From NCBI GenBank assembly GCA_030622775.1, contig JAUXFS010000116.1:1-6382 (forward strand): a DNA stretch of 6,382 nt, written 5' to 3'. Shown here one piece after another: positions 1 to 6,382 of the stretch. Source of the stretch: Rhodospirillales bacterium (GTDB lineage: Bacteria > Pseudomonadota > Alphaproteobacteria > Rhodospirillales > Defluviicoccaceae). A program made the position numbers and the translations under genes. The notes beneath the pieces were generated by a model. It made no database searches. It saw only the letters and a list, made by a program, of their open reading frames with translations, and had not been told where the DNA came from. Every line of letters starts with the position of its first letter. The stretch's first letter is position 1.

Positions 1-28
1 GATAACGCCCATCCAGTCTTGCCGATTT

Positions 29-292
29 ATACCAACACTCACTGATAGTGACTCATTGTGACGCCCTGTCGGGTCTTCCGGCCAGGAGTGGGTCGCGAGG
101 TGATGCCCGCGCATCATGAGCGGCGCAGGACGCCGTCCGGAAGCCCCGACAGGGCGCCCTTCGGGTCGTGTTTCCAGCCCGCTCGGGGCGTCGCGAACGC
201 TCGACGATGGGTTGCCATCGCCTTCACATCCGCTCCTGCCGGGCGGGCTGGAAACACGATCACAATGGGTCACTATCAGTGAGCGTTGGTAT
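29..292. mobile_element. MITE-like palindromic element folding into a multi-branch junction
   Basis: Seen: positions 29-61 pair with 260-292, 31 of 33 positions Watson-Crick; the mismatches are 53/268 and 37/284. Inside, arm 1 pairs 62-81 with 137-156 (19 of 20, mismatch 74/144) and carries an inner hairpin TGATGC-CCGC-GCATCA at 101-116. Positions 157-165 read CCCTTCGGG, a mini-hairpin. Arm 2 pairs 166-182 with 243-259 (17 of 17) and carries an inner hairpin CGATGG-GTTG-CCATCG at 205-220. The helices abut with no unpaired base at the junction (61|62, 156|157, 165|166, 259|260). Each terminal repeat also holds a small TCACT-3-AGTGA palindrome (39-51 and 270-282). No credible gene lies inside. 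TA dinucleotides at 30-31 and 290-291 could be a target duplication of the IS630/mariner type. Inference: a non-autonomous transposable element, or a structured 3' element of fumC. Confidence 0.72.
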
Positions 293-1698
293 CAGTCCTC
301 TCGCGGTCCAACCATCTGCTCCGGGCGAACCCACGCGTCGAACTGCTCGGGCGTGAGCAAATCGAGTTCGACGGCGGCGTCCTTGAGGGTCTTGCCCTCG
401 GCGTGCGCCTTCTTGGCGATCTTCGCCGCGTTGTCGTAGCCGATGTGGGGATTGAGCGCGGTCGCCAGCATCAGCGAGCGTTGCAAAAGCTCGTCGATGC
501 GCGCCCGGTCGGCCTCGATCCCGGCGACGCAATTGTCGACGAAACTCGTGCACGCATCGGCAAGCAGGCGGATCGACTGCAACAGGTTGTAGATGATCAC
601 CGGCTTGAACACATTGAGCTCGAAGTGGCCGGACGCGCCGGCGAAGGTGATCGTCACGTGGTTGCCGAAGACCTGGGCGCACACCTGGGTCAGCGCCTCG
701 CACTGGGTGGGGTTGACCTTGCCCGGCATGATCGACGAGCCCGGCTCGTTGGCCGGCAGGATCAGCTCGCCGAGGCCGCTGCGCGGCCCCGAGCCGAGAA
801 ACCGGATGTCGTTGGCGATCTTGTTGAGCGAGACGGCGAGCACGTTGAGCACACCGGAGGCCTCGACGATGGCATCGTGGGCGGCCAGCGCCTCGAACTT
901 GTCGGGGGCGGTGACGAACGGCATTCCGGTGATGCCGGCGACTTCGGCGGCGAAGGTTTCGGCGAAGCCGGCGCGGGTGTTGAGGCCGGTGCCGACGGCG
1001 GTGCCGCCCTGGGCCAGTTGCAGCAGTCTCGGCAGCGCGCCTTCGACGCGGGCGACGCCATTGGCGACCTGGGAGGCGTAACCGGAAAATTCCTGGCCCA
1101 GGGTCAGCGGCGTCGCGTCCTGGGTGTGGGTGCGGCCGATCTTGACGATGTCGGCGAACGCCGCGCTCTTGGCCCGGAGGGCATCGTGCAGGTGGCGGAG
1201 CGCGGGGAGCAGGCGGCCCTCCAGTTCCGTCGCCGCGGCGATGTGCATGGCGGTGGGGATCGAGTCGTTCGACGATTGGCCGCGATTGACGTGATCGTTG
1301 GGGTGCACCGGGTGCTTCGAGCCGATTTCGCCGCCGAGAATTTCGATGGCGCGGTTGGCGATGACCTCGTTGGCGTTCATGTTGGTCTGGGTCCCGGAGC
1401 CCGTTTGCCACACCACCAGCGGAAAATGATCGAAAAGCCTGCCGTCCGACACCTCTTCGGCCGCCGCGACGATCGCCTCTCCGGTCCTGGCGTCGAGTTC
1501 GCCCAGTGCCATGTTGGCGAGGGCCGCCGCCTTTTTCTGGATGCCGAGCGCCCTGATCAACGGCTCCGGCATGCGTTCCCCGCCAATGCGGAAGTTCTCC
1601 AGCGACCGCTGGGTCTGCGCGCCCCAGTATCGGTCGGCCGGGACGTCGACGGCCCCCATGCTGTCGGTCTCGGTACGGGTCGCGGTGCTTTCGGTCAT
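292..1698 (-). CDS. fumC: Class II fumarate hydratase (FumC)
   Basis: Interconverts fumarate and L-malate in the TCA cycle as an iron-free cytosolic homotetramer (family knowledge). Read from the ATG at 1698 the protein has 468 residues, close to the usual length of about 465. Visible landmarks are SGTQTNMNANE (101-111), GQSSNDSIPTA (140-150), the GRTHTQDATPLTLGQE segment with the catalytic-region His191, and the fumarase/aspartase signature GSSIMPGKVNP (320-330) with the mobile-loop serines. The C-terminus ends VRPEQMVGPRED, as in other FumC proteins. An in-frame ATG at 1749 would overlap the upstream hydrolase and add 17 residues unlike the family, so 1698 is preferred. It starts 10 bases after the hydrolase stop and has only a weak GAG as ribosome site, which suggests translational coupling. 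The stop codon (294-292) shares its last base with the palindromic element at 29-292. Aspartase and argininosuccinate lyase are less likely given the close match to FumC. Confidence 0.97.
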   Translation of the reverse strand: MTESTATRTETDSMGAVDVPADRYWGAQTQRSLENFRIGGERMPEPLIRALGIQKKAAALANMALGELDARTGEAIVAAAEEVSDGRLFDHFPLVVWQTGSGTQTNMNANEVIANRAIEILGGEIGSKHPVHPNDHVNRGQSSNDSIPTAMHIAAATELEGRLLPALRHLHDALRAKSAAFADIVKIGRTHTQDATPLTLGQEFSGYASQVANGVARVEGALPRLLQLAQGGTAVGTGLNTRAGFAETFAAEVAGITGMPFVTAPDKFEALAAHDAIVEASGVLNVLAVSLNKIANDIRFLGSGPRSGLGELILPANEPGSSIMPGKVNPTQCEALTQVCAQVFGNHVTITFAGASGHFELNVFKPVIIYNLLQSIRLLADACTSFVDNCVAGIEADRARIDELLQRSLMLATALNPHIGYDNAAKIAKKAHAEGKTLKDAAVELDLLTPEQFDAWVRPEQMVGPRED

Positions 1699-1708
1699 GT
1701 CGGTGATC

Positions 1709-2335
1709 TCAATCAGACAGATCGGCGAGGAACGCGGCGACCGCATCAATACCCTCGTCCCGGTTTTGTCGTTCGCTGCGCCCGGAGGCCTTGCGGGGTT
1801 TGAAGCCGTGATCGCCGTCCTCGAGCCAGTGGACCCGGATCGCCGGCGACAGGGGGTAGCCGCGAACCTCGTCCGGAGATCCGAGCGGATCGCGGGTTCC
1901 CTGGAGAATCAGGGCCGGGGTGGCGAGGGTCGCCAGGTGCTCGATCCGGGGGTTCTCCGGCCGTCCCGGCGGATGGAATGGGTAGCCGAGGCAGACGAGG
2001 CCGCGAACCCCGGTTTCGTCGGCGATCATGCTGGCGATCCGGCCGCCGAGGGATTTGCCGCCGATGACCAGCCTTTCCGGTCCAAGCGCCGCGATCACCG
2101 CCCGCCAGGCGTCGAGGAGCACGTTGCCCCGATCGGGAGGGCGCTTCTTTCCCGATCGCCGCCTTTCCGCCATGTACGGAAACTCGAACCGGGCGACGCG
2201 CCAGCCGCGCTCCGCCAACCCCTCCGCGAACGCCGCCATGAACGGGCTGTCCATCGCCGCCCCGGCGCCGTGGGCCAGCGCGATCGTCAGCGGCGCGCCG
2301 GCCGGCCCGTCGAACAGGAACTCCGGCGCGCCCAT
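1709..2335 (-). CDS. Small alpha/beta hydrolase, KANL3/Tex30-like family
   Basis: A 208-residue single-domain alpha/beta hydrolase with no signal peptide, so probably cytosolic. Visible elements: oxyanion-side motif HGAGA (22-26), nucleophile elbow GGKSLGG with Ser95, acid Asp149 in GTRDPLG, and His176 in DGDHGFK. This is a complete catalytic triad in the expected order. The overall pattern resembles the KANL3/Tex30 (dienelactone-hydrolase-like) group, whose bacterial members have no settled substrate; I cannot name one. The ATG at 2335 lies 8 bases after the fumarase stop. The reading frame continues upstream, but that part overlaps the fumarase in another frame and is not family-like. No clear Shine-Dalgarno is seen, which fits coupling to the upstream gene. 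Its position between two fumarases suggests co-expression with them, but a role in fumarate metabolism is not shown by the sequence. Confidence 0.88.
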   Translation of the reverse strand: MGAPEFLFDGPAGAPLTIALAHGAGAAMDSPFMAAFAEGLAERGWRVARFEFPYMAERRRSGKKRPPDRGNVLLDAWRAVIAALGPERLVIGGKSLGGRIASMIADETGVRGLVCLGYPFHPPGRPENPRIEHLATLATPALILQGTRDPLGSPDEVRGYPLSPAIRVHWLEDGDHGFKPRKASGRSERQNRDEGIDAVAAFLADLSD

Positions 2336-2343
2336 CGCGGGCG

Positions 2344-3969
<1,626 letters not shown>

Positions 3970-3976
3970 CTCAGGG

Positions 3977-3981
3977 TCCTC
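3977..3981 (-). promoter_or_regulatory. Ribosome binding site of the class I fumarase
   Basis: GAGGA on the minus strand, seven bases before the ATG at 3969. It is the clearest Shine-Dalgarno in the window and fixes the start of the 541-residue protein within a reading frame that runs on upstream to 4662. Confidence 0.65.
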
Positions 3982-4064
3982 GCAAGCTTGGCGGTCTGAA
4001 TCGGACCACTCGTTTCGGGCCACGCCGCCGGGCGCGGCGCGGTGTGTCTCGGTCCGTCTTTTTC

Positions 4065-4577
4065 TTACTTTTTGCGGAAACTGTCGAGGGTCACGACCTC
4101 GCCGGTTTTGGTCTTGCCTCGCTCTCCGTCGACCGCGTTCGTGTCCTGCCGGCCCGTGCCGTTCGGCTCGCCGAGGACCGGGGTCTCGCCGCCTTCGCCT
4201 TGGTCTCCGTCCTCGCCGACGACGATCCTCTTGAGCTGCAGGCCGAAATTGACCGAGGGGTCGCCGAACGCGGTGATCGAGGCGAGCGGCACGCACAACC
4301 GATAGGACTTGCCGTGGAACTTGAGCTTGACCGCGAAGCTCTCGGCGTCGATTTCCAGGTCCCAGAACTGATGCTGGAGGACGATGGTCATTTCCTCGGG
4401 ATGCATGGCACGCAGGTCGGGCGCCATCTCGACTCCTTCGGAATCGGTGCGGAAGGTGACGTAGAAATGGTGATCGCCCGGCAACCCGTGCTCCCCCGCG
4501 TGCTCGATGGCACGACGGATGACGCCGCGAAGGGCTTCCTCGATCCATTGATCGTAGGGCAATGAATCGTAAGTCAT
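4065..4577 (-). CDS. sspB: SspB family ClpXP adaptor, alphaproteobacterial type
   Basis: SspB binds the degradation tag that tmRNA adds to stalled proteins and delivers tagged substrates to the AAA+ protease ClpXP in the cytosol (family knowledge). The 170-residue protein has the SspB fold region at about 1-118, with the hallmark EEMTIVLQHQFWDL (61-74) and DPSVNFGLQL (106-115). An acidic, Gly-rich, probably disordered linker follows (about 121-160). The conserved end GEVVTLDSFRKK (159-170) is at the expected place of the ClpX-binding tail. The ATG at 4577 is chosen because MTYDSLPYDQWIEEALRG matches typical N-termini; an in-frame TTG at 4610 would add 11 residues. No strong ribosome site precedes either start. 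The gene begins about 44 bases after the tmRNA coding piece, on the same strand, with no obvious terminator between, so readthrough from the ssrA promoter is plausible. Confidence 0.93.
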   Translation of the reverse strand: MTYDSLPYDQWIEEALRGVIRRAIEHAGEHGLPGDHHFYVTFRTDSEGVEMAPDLRAMHPEEMTIVLQHQFWDLEIDAESFAVKLKFHGKSYRLCVPLASITAFGDPSVNFGLQLKRIVVGEDGDQGEGGETPVLGEPNGTGRQDTNAVDGERGKTKTGEVVTLDSFRKK

Positions 4578-4665
4578 GGCATGCGGGGCCCATCGGTTCG
4601 GTGTCGGCAAGGCCGCGAAGTGGGAGGCTTCTGTTGCCAGGTGCCTCCCGAACCCCGTTCACGCC

Positions 4666-4701
4666 TTAAGCGGCGAGAGCATATGCCTCGTTGTCGTTGG
4701 C
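4666..4701 (-). other. tmRNA proteolysis-tag reading frame (ANDNEAYALAA, stop)
   Basis: Twelve codons starting at the resume codon GCC (4701-4699) and ending in TAA (4668-4666). With the alanine carried by the tmRNA itself the added tag is AANDNEAYALAA. The AAND start and the ALAA end are shared with the E. coli tag AANDENYALAA. The C-terminal LAA is the part recognised by ClpX, and the N-terminal half is where SspB binds (family knowledge). There is no start codon because the frame is entered by the stalled ribosome. Confidence 0.93.
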
Positions 4702-4786
4702 ATCTATAAATTTGGCCCGATAACGGCGGTACCATGCCGGGCAAAAACCATACCTTTACCACGCGCGTCGATCCTGTTTCGCCCCC

Positions 4787-4824
4787 GTAGATCATGGCCG
4801 AAGAGGCCAAACCGCGGAAGAGTT
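4787..4824 (-). other. Internal transcribed spacer of the permuted tmRNA
   Basis: The 38 bases between the ACCA end of the acceptor piece and the first G of the coding piece. They contain a TGGCC-TCTTC-GGCCA hairpin. In two-piece tmRNAs this joining segment is excised during maturation, so the CCA here is gene-encoded and must be exposed by processing. The exact processing points are inferred from the acceptor-stem pairing. Confidence 0.8.
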
Positions 4825-4910
4825 TGGTGGAGGCGCCGGGCACTGCCCCCGGGTCCGCTACGCTTATTCCGTAAGGCGTTTATCGCCATAGTCGATTTCT
4901 CGACATTGCT

Positions 4911-4940
4911 AATATACGTCCTTGGATAGCCCCGGCGCAA
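4911..4940 (-). promoter_or_regulatory. Probable sigma-70-type promoter of ssrA
   Basis: On the minus strand a TTGCGC box (4940-4935) and a TATATT box (4916-4911) are 18 bases apart. Transcription would start about seven bases downstream, near 4904, just where a perfect GTCGA-GAAA-TCGAC hairpin with a GNRA-type loop begins (4904-4891). The match of promoter, start and first stem supports the 5' end given for the tmRNA precursor. No transcript data are available to confirm it. Confidence 0.6.
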
Positions 4941-5001
4941 GGGAGGAGGGCGGCCTTTGCGCGTGCTTCGGGAAAAGGTTAGAGTCCCGGTCCAACCGAT
5001 C

Positions 5002-5007
5002 GGGGGG
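5002..5007 (+). promoter_or_regulatory. Ribosome binding site of thyX
   Basis: A run of six G, ending eight bases before the ATG at 5016. It decides in favour of that ATG over the in-frame GTG at 5007, which the run would overlap. Confidence 0.5.
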
Positions 5008-5015
5008 TGTCCGTC

Positions 5016-5954
5016 ATGGGGCTGACTTCAGAACAAAGAGCCGAAATCGACGCCCAGCGCATGGACCGGGCCGAGACCCGCCGCGCGTGCGTCCCGGCCC
5101 TGGAGGAAGTTCTCTACGAGCCGATTGCGGTGCTCGACCACGGCTTCGTCCGGGTCATCGACTACATGGGCGACGACGGCGCGATCGTCCAGGCGGCACG
5201 GGTTTCCTACGGCAAGGGCACGCGGCGGGTGCAGGACGATGCGGGGCTGATCAACTACCTGATGCGCCACCGGCACACCACGCCGTTCGAGATGTGCGAG
5301 ATCAAATACCACGTCAAACTGCCGATCTTCGTCGCCCGGCAATGGATCCGCCACCGCACCGCCAACGTCAACGAGTACTCCGCCCGCTACTCGATCCTCG
5401 ACAAGGAATATTACATCCCGGCGCCCGATCAACTGGCGGCCCAGTCACGGAGCAACCGCCAGGGCCGCGGCGCCGTCCTCGAAGGCGACGAGGCGTCACA
5501 CGTGCTCGAAATGCTCCGCGACGACGCCGAGCGATGCTACGCCGACTACGAACGGATGCTCAACGAGGACCGTGAAGGCAACAGCGTCGACGCGGGCCGC
5601 GCCGGCCTCGCCCGCGAGCTGGCGCGCATGAACCTGACCCTCAACACCTATACCCAGTGGTACTGGAAGATCGACCTGCACAACCTGCTGCACTTCCTCA
5701 GCCTGCGCGCCGACCCCCACGCCCAGTACGAAATCCGGGTCTACGCCGACGCGATGCTGGAAACGTTGAAGCGCTGGGTGCCGATCACTTTCGACGCGTT
5801 CATGAACCACCGGATGGGCGGCGTCCTTCTGTCGGCCGGCGCCCTCGAAGTGATCAAAGGGATGGTCGCCGGCGAACCCGTCACCCAGCACGAAAGCGGT
5901 CTCAACAAGCGCGAATGGCGTGAACTGATGGCCGTTCTCGACCGCGAAGGCTGA
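5016..5954 (+). CDS. thyX: FAD-dependent thymidylate synthase ThyX
   Basis: Makes dTMP from dUMP using methylene-tetrahydrofolate and NADPH with bound FAD, as a cytosolic homotetramer (family knowledge). The 312-residue protein has the ThyX signature RHRX7S as RHRTANVNEYS at 112-122, within RQWIRHRTANVNEYSARYS. Upstream is the segment HRHTTPFEM (85-93), and downstream NLLHFLSLRADPHAQYEIR, which holds nucleotide-binding residues in the family. It is longer than the roughly 220-residue ThyX of Thermotoga, with an N-terminal extension and a C-terminal tail as usual in alphaproteobacteria. The ATG at 5016 has a GGGGGG run eight bases upstream, and MGLTSEQRAEIDAQR looks like the family start; a GTG at 5007 in frame would add three residues. 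The gene is divergent from ssrA, about 110 bases from its start. A weak candidate promoter (TTGCGC at 4957, TTAGAG at 4979, 16 apart) is too poor to annotate. No thyA is seen in this window. Confidence 0.97.
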   Translation: MGLTSEQRAEIDAQRMDRAETRRACVPALEEVLYEPIAVLDHGFVRVIDYMGDDGAIVQAARVSYGKGTRRVQDDAGLINYLMRHRHTTPFEMCEIKYHVKLPIFVARQWIRHRTANVNEYSARYSILDKEYYIPAPDQLAAQSRSNRQGRGAVLEGDEASHVLEMLRDDAERCYADYERMLNEDREGNSVDAGRAGLARELARMNLTLNTYTQWYWKIDLHNLLHFLSLRADPHAQYEIRVYADAMLETLKRWVPITFDAFMNHRMGGVLLSAGALEVIKGMVAGEPVTQHESGLNKREWRELMAVLDREG

Positions 5955-5958
5955 TCTA

Positions 5959-6051
5959 GTGCACAGACGCAAATAAACGATTCACCATACGCCTACGAAA
6001 GCCCACGGAACCGGCAGCATCCGTCTGCACCATCAGTATGAGTCGATGCAC
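5959..6051 (+). repeat. 93-bp repeat, copy A
   Basis: Direct repeat of 6183-6275, matching at 77 of 93 positions with no gaps. It begins GTGCACAGACGCAAA and ends GATGCAC. Its own ends are weakly inverted (about 14 of 23), less than those of copy B, so this copy looks more decayed. Confidence 0.85.
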
Positions 6052-6055
6052 GAGA

Positions 6056-6166
6056 CGTCATTGCGAGGAGCGCAGCGACGAAGCAATCCAGCGCCGCCGT
6101 TTGCGCGTTGGCGCCATCGGGCGGGGATTTCTGGATCGCCGCGTCGCTACGCTCCTCGCGATGACG
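6056..6166. repeat. Palindromic CEERSDEA-type interspersed repeat
   Basis: The left arm (6056-6091, beginning CGTCATTGCGAGGAGC) and the right arm (6131-6166) are inverted repeats matching at 31 of 36 positions, with a 39-base loop. This arm sequence belongs to a well-known dispersed palindromic repeat in many Proteobacteria; in translation it gives the recurring peptide CEERSDEAIQ, often misannotated as protein. It lies between the two 93-bp repeats. As RNA it would form a long hairpin, but no T-tract follows, so it is not a standard terminator. Confidence 0.85.
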
Positions 6167-6182
6167 ACGAGGGGACGCGCTG

Positions 6183-6275
6183 GTGCACAGACGCAAACAA
6201 ATGATTTGCCATACGCCTACGGAAACCCACATAACCCTCAGCATCTGCGTGCACCATTTGTATGAGTCGGTGCAC
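6183..6275 (+). repeat. 93-bp repeat, copy B
   Basis: Same length and orientation as copy A. Its two ends form an imperfect terminal inverted repeat: the first 23 bases match the reverse complement of the last 23 at 19 positions. With a TA just outside the right end, it looks like a very small MITE-like element, but there is no internal gene and no transposase nearby to assign it. Confidence 0.85.
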
Positions 6276-6300
6276 TAGCTTCCTATCGAGCGAAGACGGG

Positions 6301-6382
6301 CTACTGGATGACGATCCGGGGCGCCGATGCGGCGCGCATCCGCAGGTTTTGTTCGACGGTTTCCCAGACCTTGGCGGCGATC
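6301..6382 (-). CDS. C-terminal end of an unidentified protein (partial)
   Basis: The frame is open from the window edge to a TAG at 6303-6301 and gives 26 residues, IAAKVWETVEQNLRMRAASA followed by PRIVIQ. I do not recognise the family from this tail. The minus strand is preferred because the frame ends cleanly 22 bases from the repeat block and the composition is protein-like, but a stretch this short could be chance. If real, it is convergent with thyX and the rest lies to the right of the window. Confidence 0.4.
   Translation of the reverse strand, partial: IAAKVWETVEQNLRMRAASAPRIVIQ

Larger units (their letters stand above)
4621..4904 (-). ncRNA. ssrA: Permuted two-piece tmRNA gene (alpha_tmRNA)
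   Basis: tmRNA acts with SmpB to rescue stalled ribosomes and adds a proteolysis tag. Read on the minus strand, the acceptor segment comes first: a T-arm-like stem-loop CCGGG-GGCAGTG-CCCGG and then a 3' end ACCA at 4825. A 38-base spacer follows, and then the coding segment beginning GGGGGCGAAACAGGATCGAC at 4786. GGGGGCG pairs with CGCCTCC to give a 7-bp acceptor stem whose third pair is G-U, the alanine identity element. The tag frame at 4701-4666 reads ANDNEAYALAA then stop, after TAGAT. A pseudoknot-like helix (4738-4742 with 4715-4719) precedes it, and a 7-bp stem GGGAGGC/GCCTCCC closes the coding piece. This order, acceptor before coding, is the circular permutation known in alphaproteobacteria, where the spacer is removed to leave two RNAs. 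The outer ends (4904, 4621) are my estimates. Confidence 0.95.
5956..6278. repeat. Composite repeat block downstream of thyX
   Basis: The 346-base gap between thyX and the convergent partial gene is almost filled by this block. It is bounded by a perfect 9-bp inverted repeat, CTAGTGCAC (5956-5964) and GTGCACTAG (6270-6278). Inside are two 93-bp direct repeats (5959-6051 and 6183-6275) around a 131-bp segment that holds a palindromic element. It starts one base after the thyX stop. The short open frames across it (6038-6265 plus strand, 5993-6244 minus strand) are translations of repeats, not genes. The bases 6279-6300 beyond it show nothing recognisable. Confidence 0.8.

Noticed and set aside
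1..28. Possible end of another gene or insertion sequence left of the palindromic element
   Set aside because: Twenty-eight bases are too few; a minus-strand frame is open but nothing recognisable is encoded.
58..439. Three overlapping short plus-strand open frames at the left edge
   Set aside because: They run through the palindromic element and into antisense fumC; none has a plausible ribosome site, and inverted-repeat DNA often leaves open frames by chance.
286..1803. Long plus-strand open frame (505 residues) opposite fumC
   Set aside because: It is the antisense shadow of fumC in GC-rich DNA; its translation is rich in Arg, Gly, Val and Asp with no recognisable domain, while the other strand encodes a full conserved enzyme.
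4024..4040. Hairpin CGCCGC/GCGGCG between sspB and the class I fumarase as a terminator
   Set aside because: The stem is only 6 bp, no T-tract follows on the minus strand, and such GC palindromes are common by chance at this base composition.
4574..4940. Several short open frames on both strands between sspB and thyX
   Set aside because: They overlap the tmRNA gene, whose structure and tag explain the region; none has a ribosome site or protein-like features.
5993..6265. Short proteins containing CEERSDEAIQ or REERSDAAIQ
   Set aside because: This peptide is the known translation artefact of a dispersed palindromic repeat; it appears on both strands because the repeat is inverted.

Overview
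The window comes from a GC-rich alphaproteobacterium. The strongest evidence is a circularly permuted two-piece tmRNA gene, an SspB adaptor of the alphaproteobacterial type, and a long ThyX with the motif form usual in that class. I cannot place the genus. No plasmid, phage or secretion genes are seen. The protein-coding content is core metabolism and protein quality control, and both flanks carry repeat elements without open genes.

Layout. Positions 29-292 hold a 264-bp palindromic element that folds, base by base, into a junction of contiguous helices; its outermost base is the last base of the fumC stop codon. From 4904 down to 292, on the minus strand, lie ssrA (permuted tmRNA, with its own promoter at 4911-4940), sspB, a class I Fe-S fumarase, a small alpha/beta hydrolase and the class II fumarase fumC. 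The last three genes are separated by 8 and 10 bases and look translationally coupled. On the plus strand, divergent from ssrA, lies thyX (5016-5954). One base after its stop begins a 323-bp repeat block (5956-6278): two 93-bp direct repeats around a palindromic element of the widespread kind that reads CEERSDEA in translation. The last 82 bases hold the C-terminus of an unidentified minus-strand gene, convergent with thyX.

How the genes work together. tmRNA rescues stalled ribosomes and adds a tag, here Ala plus ANDNEAYALAA. SspB binds such tags and hands the substrates to ClpXP. The RNA and its adaptor are adjacent on one strand with no clear terminator between them. The two unrelated fumarases catalyse the same TCA-cycle step: one is iron-sulfur dependent and oxygen-labile, the other metal-free and robust, so the pair gives flexibility over oxygen and iron. 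ThyX makes dTMP and is the only thymidylate synthase seen here.

The items most worth a second look are the tmRNA, which a protein-only annotation would miss, and the junction-forming element at the left edge.
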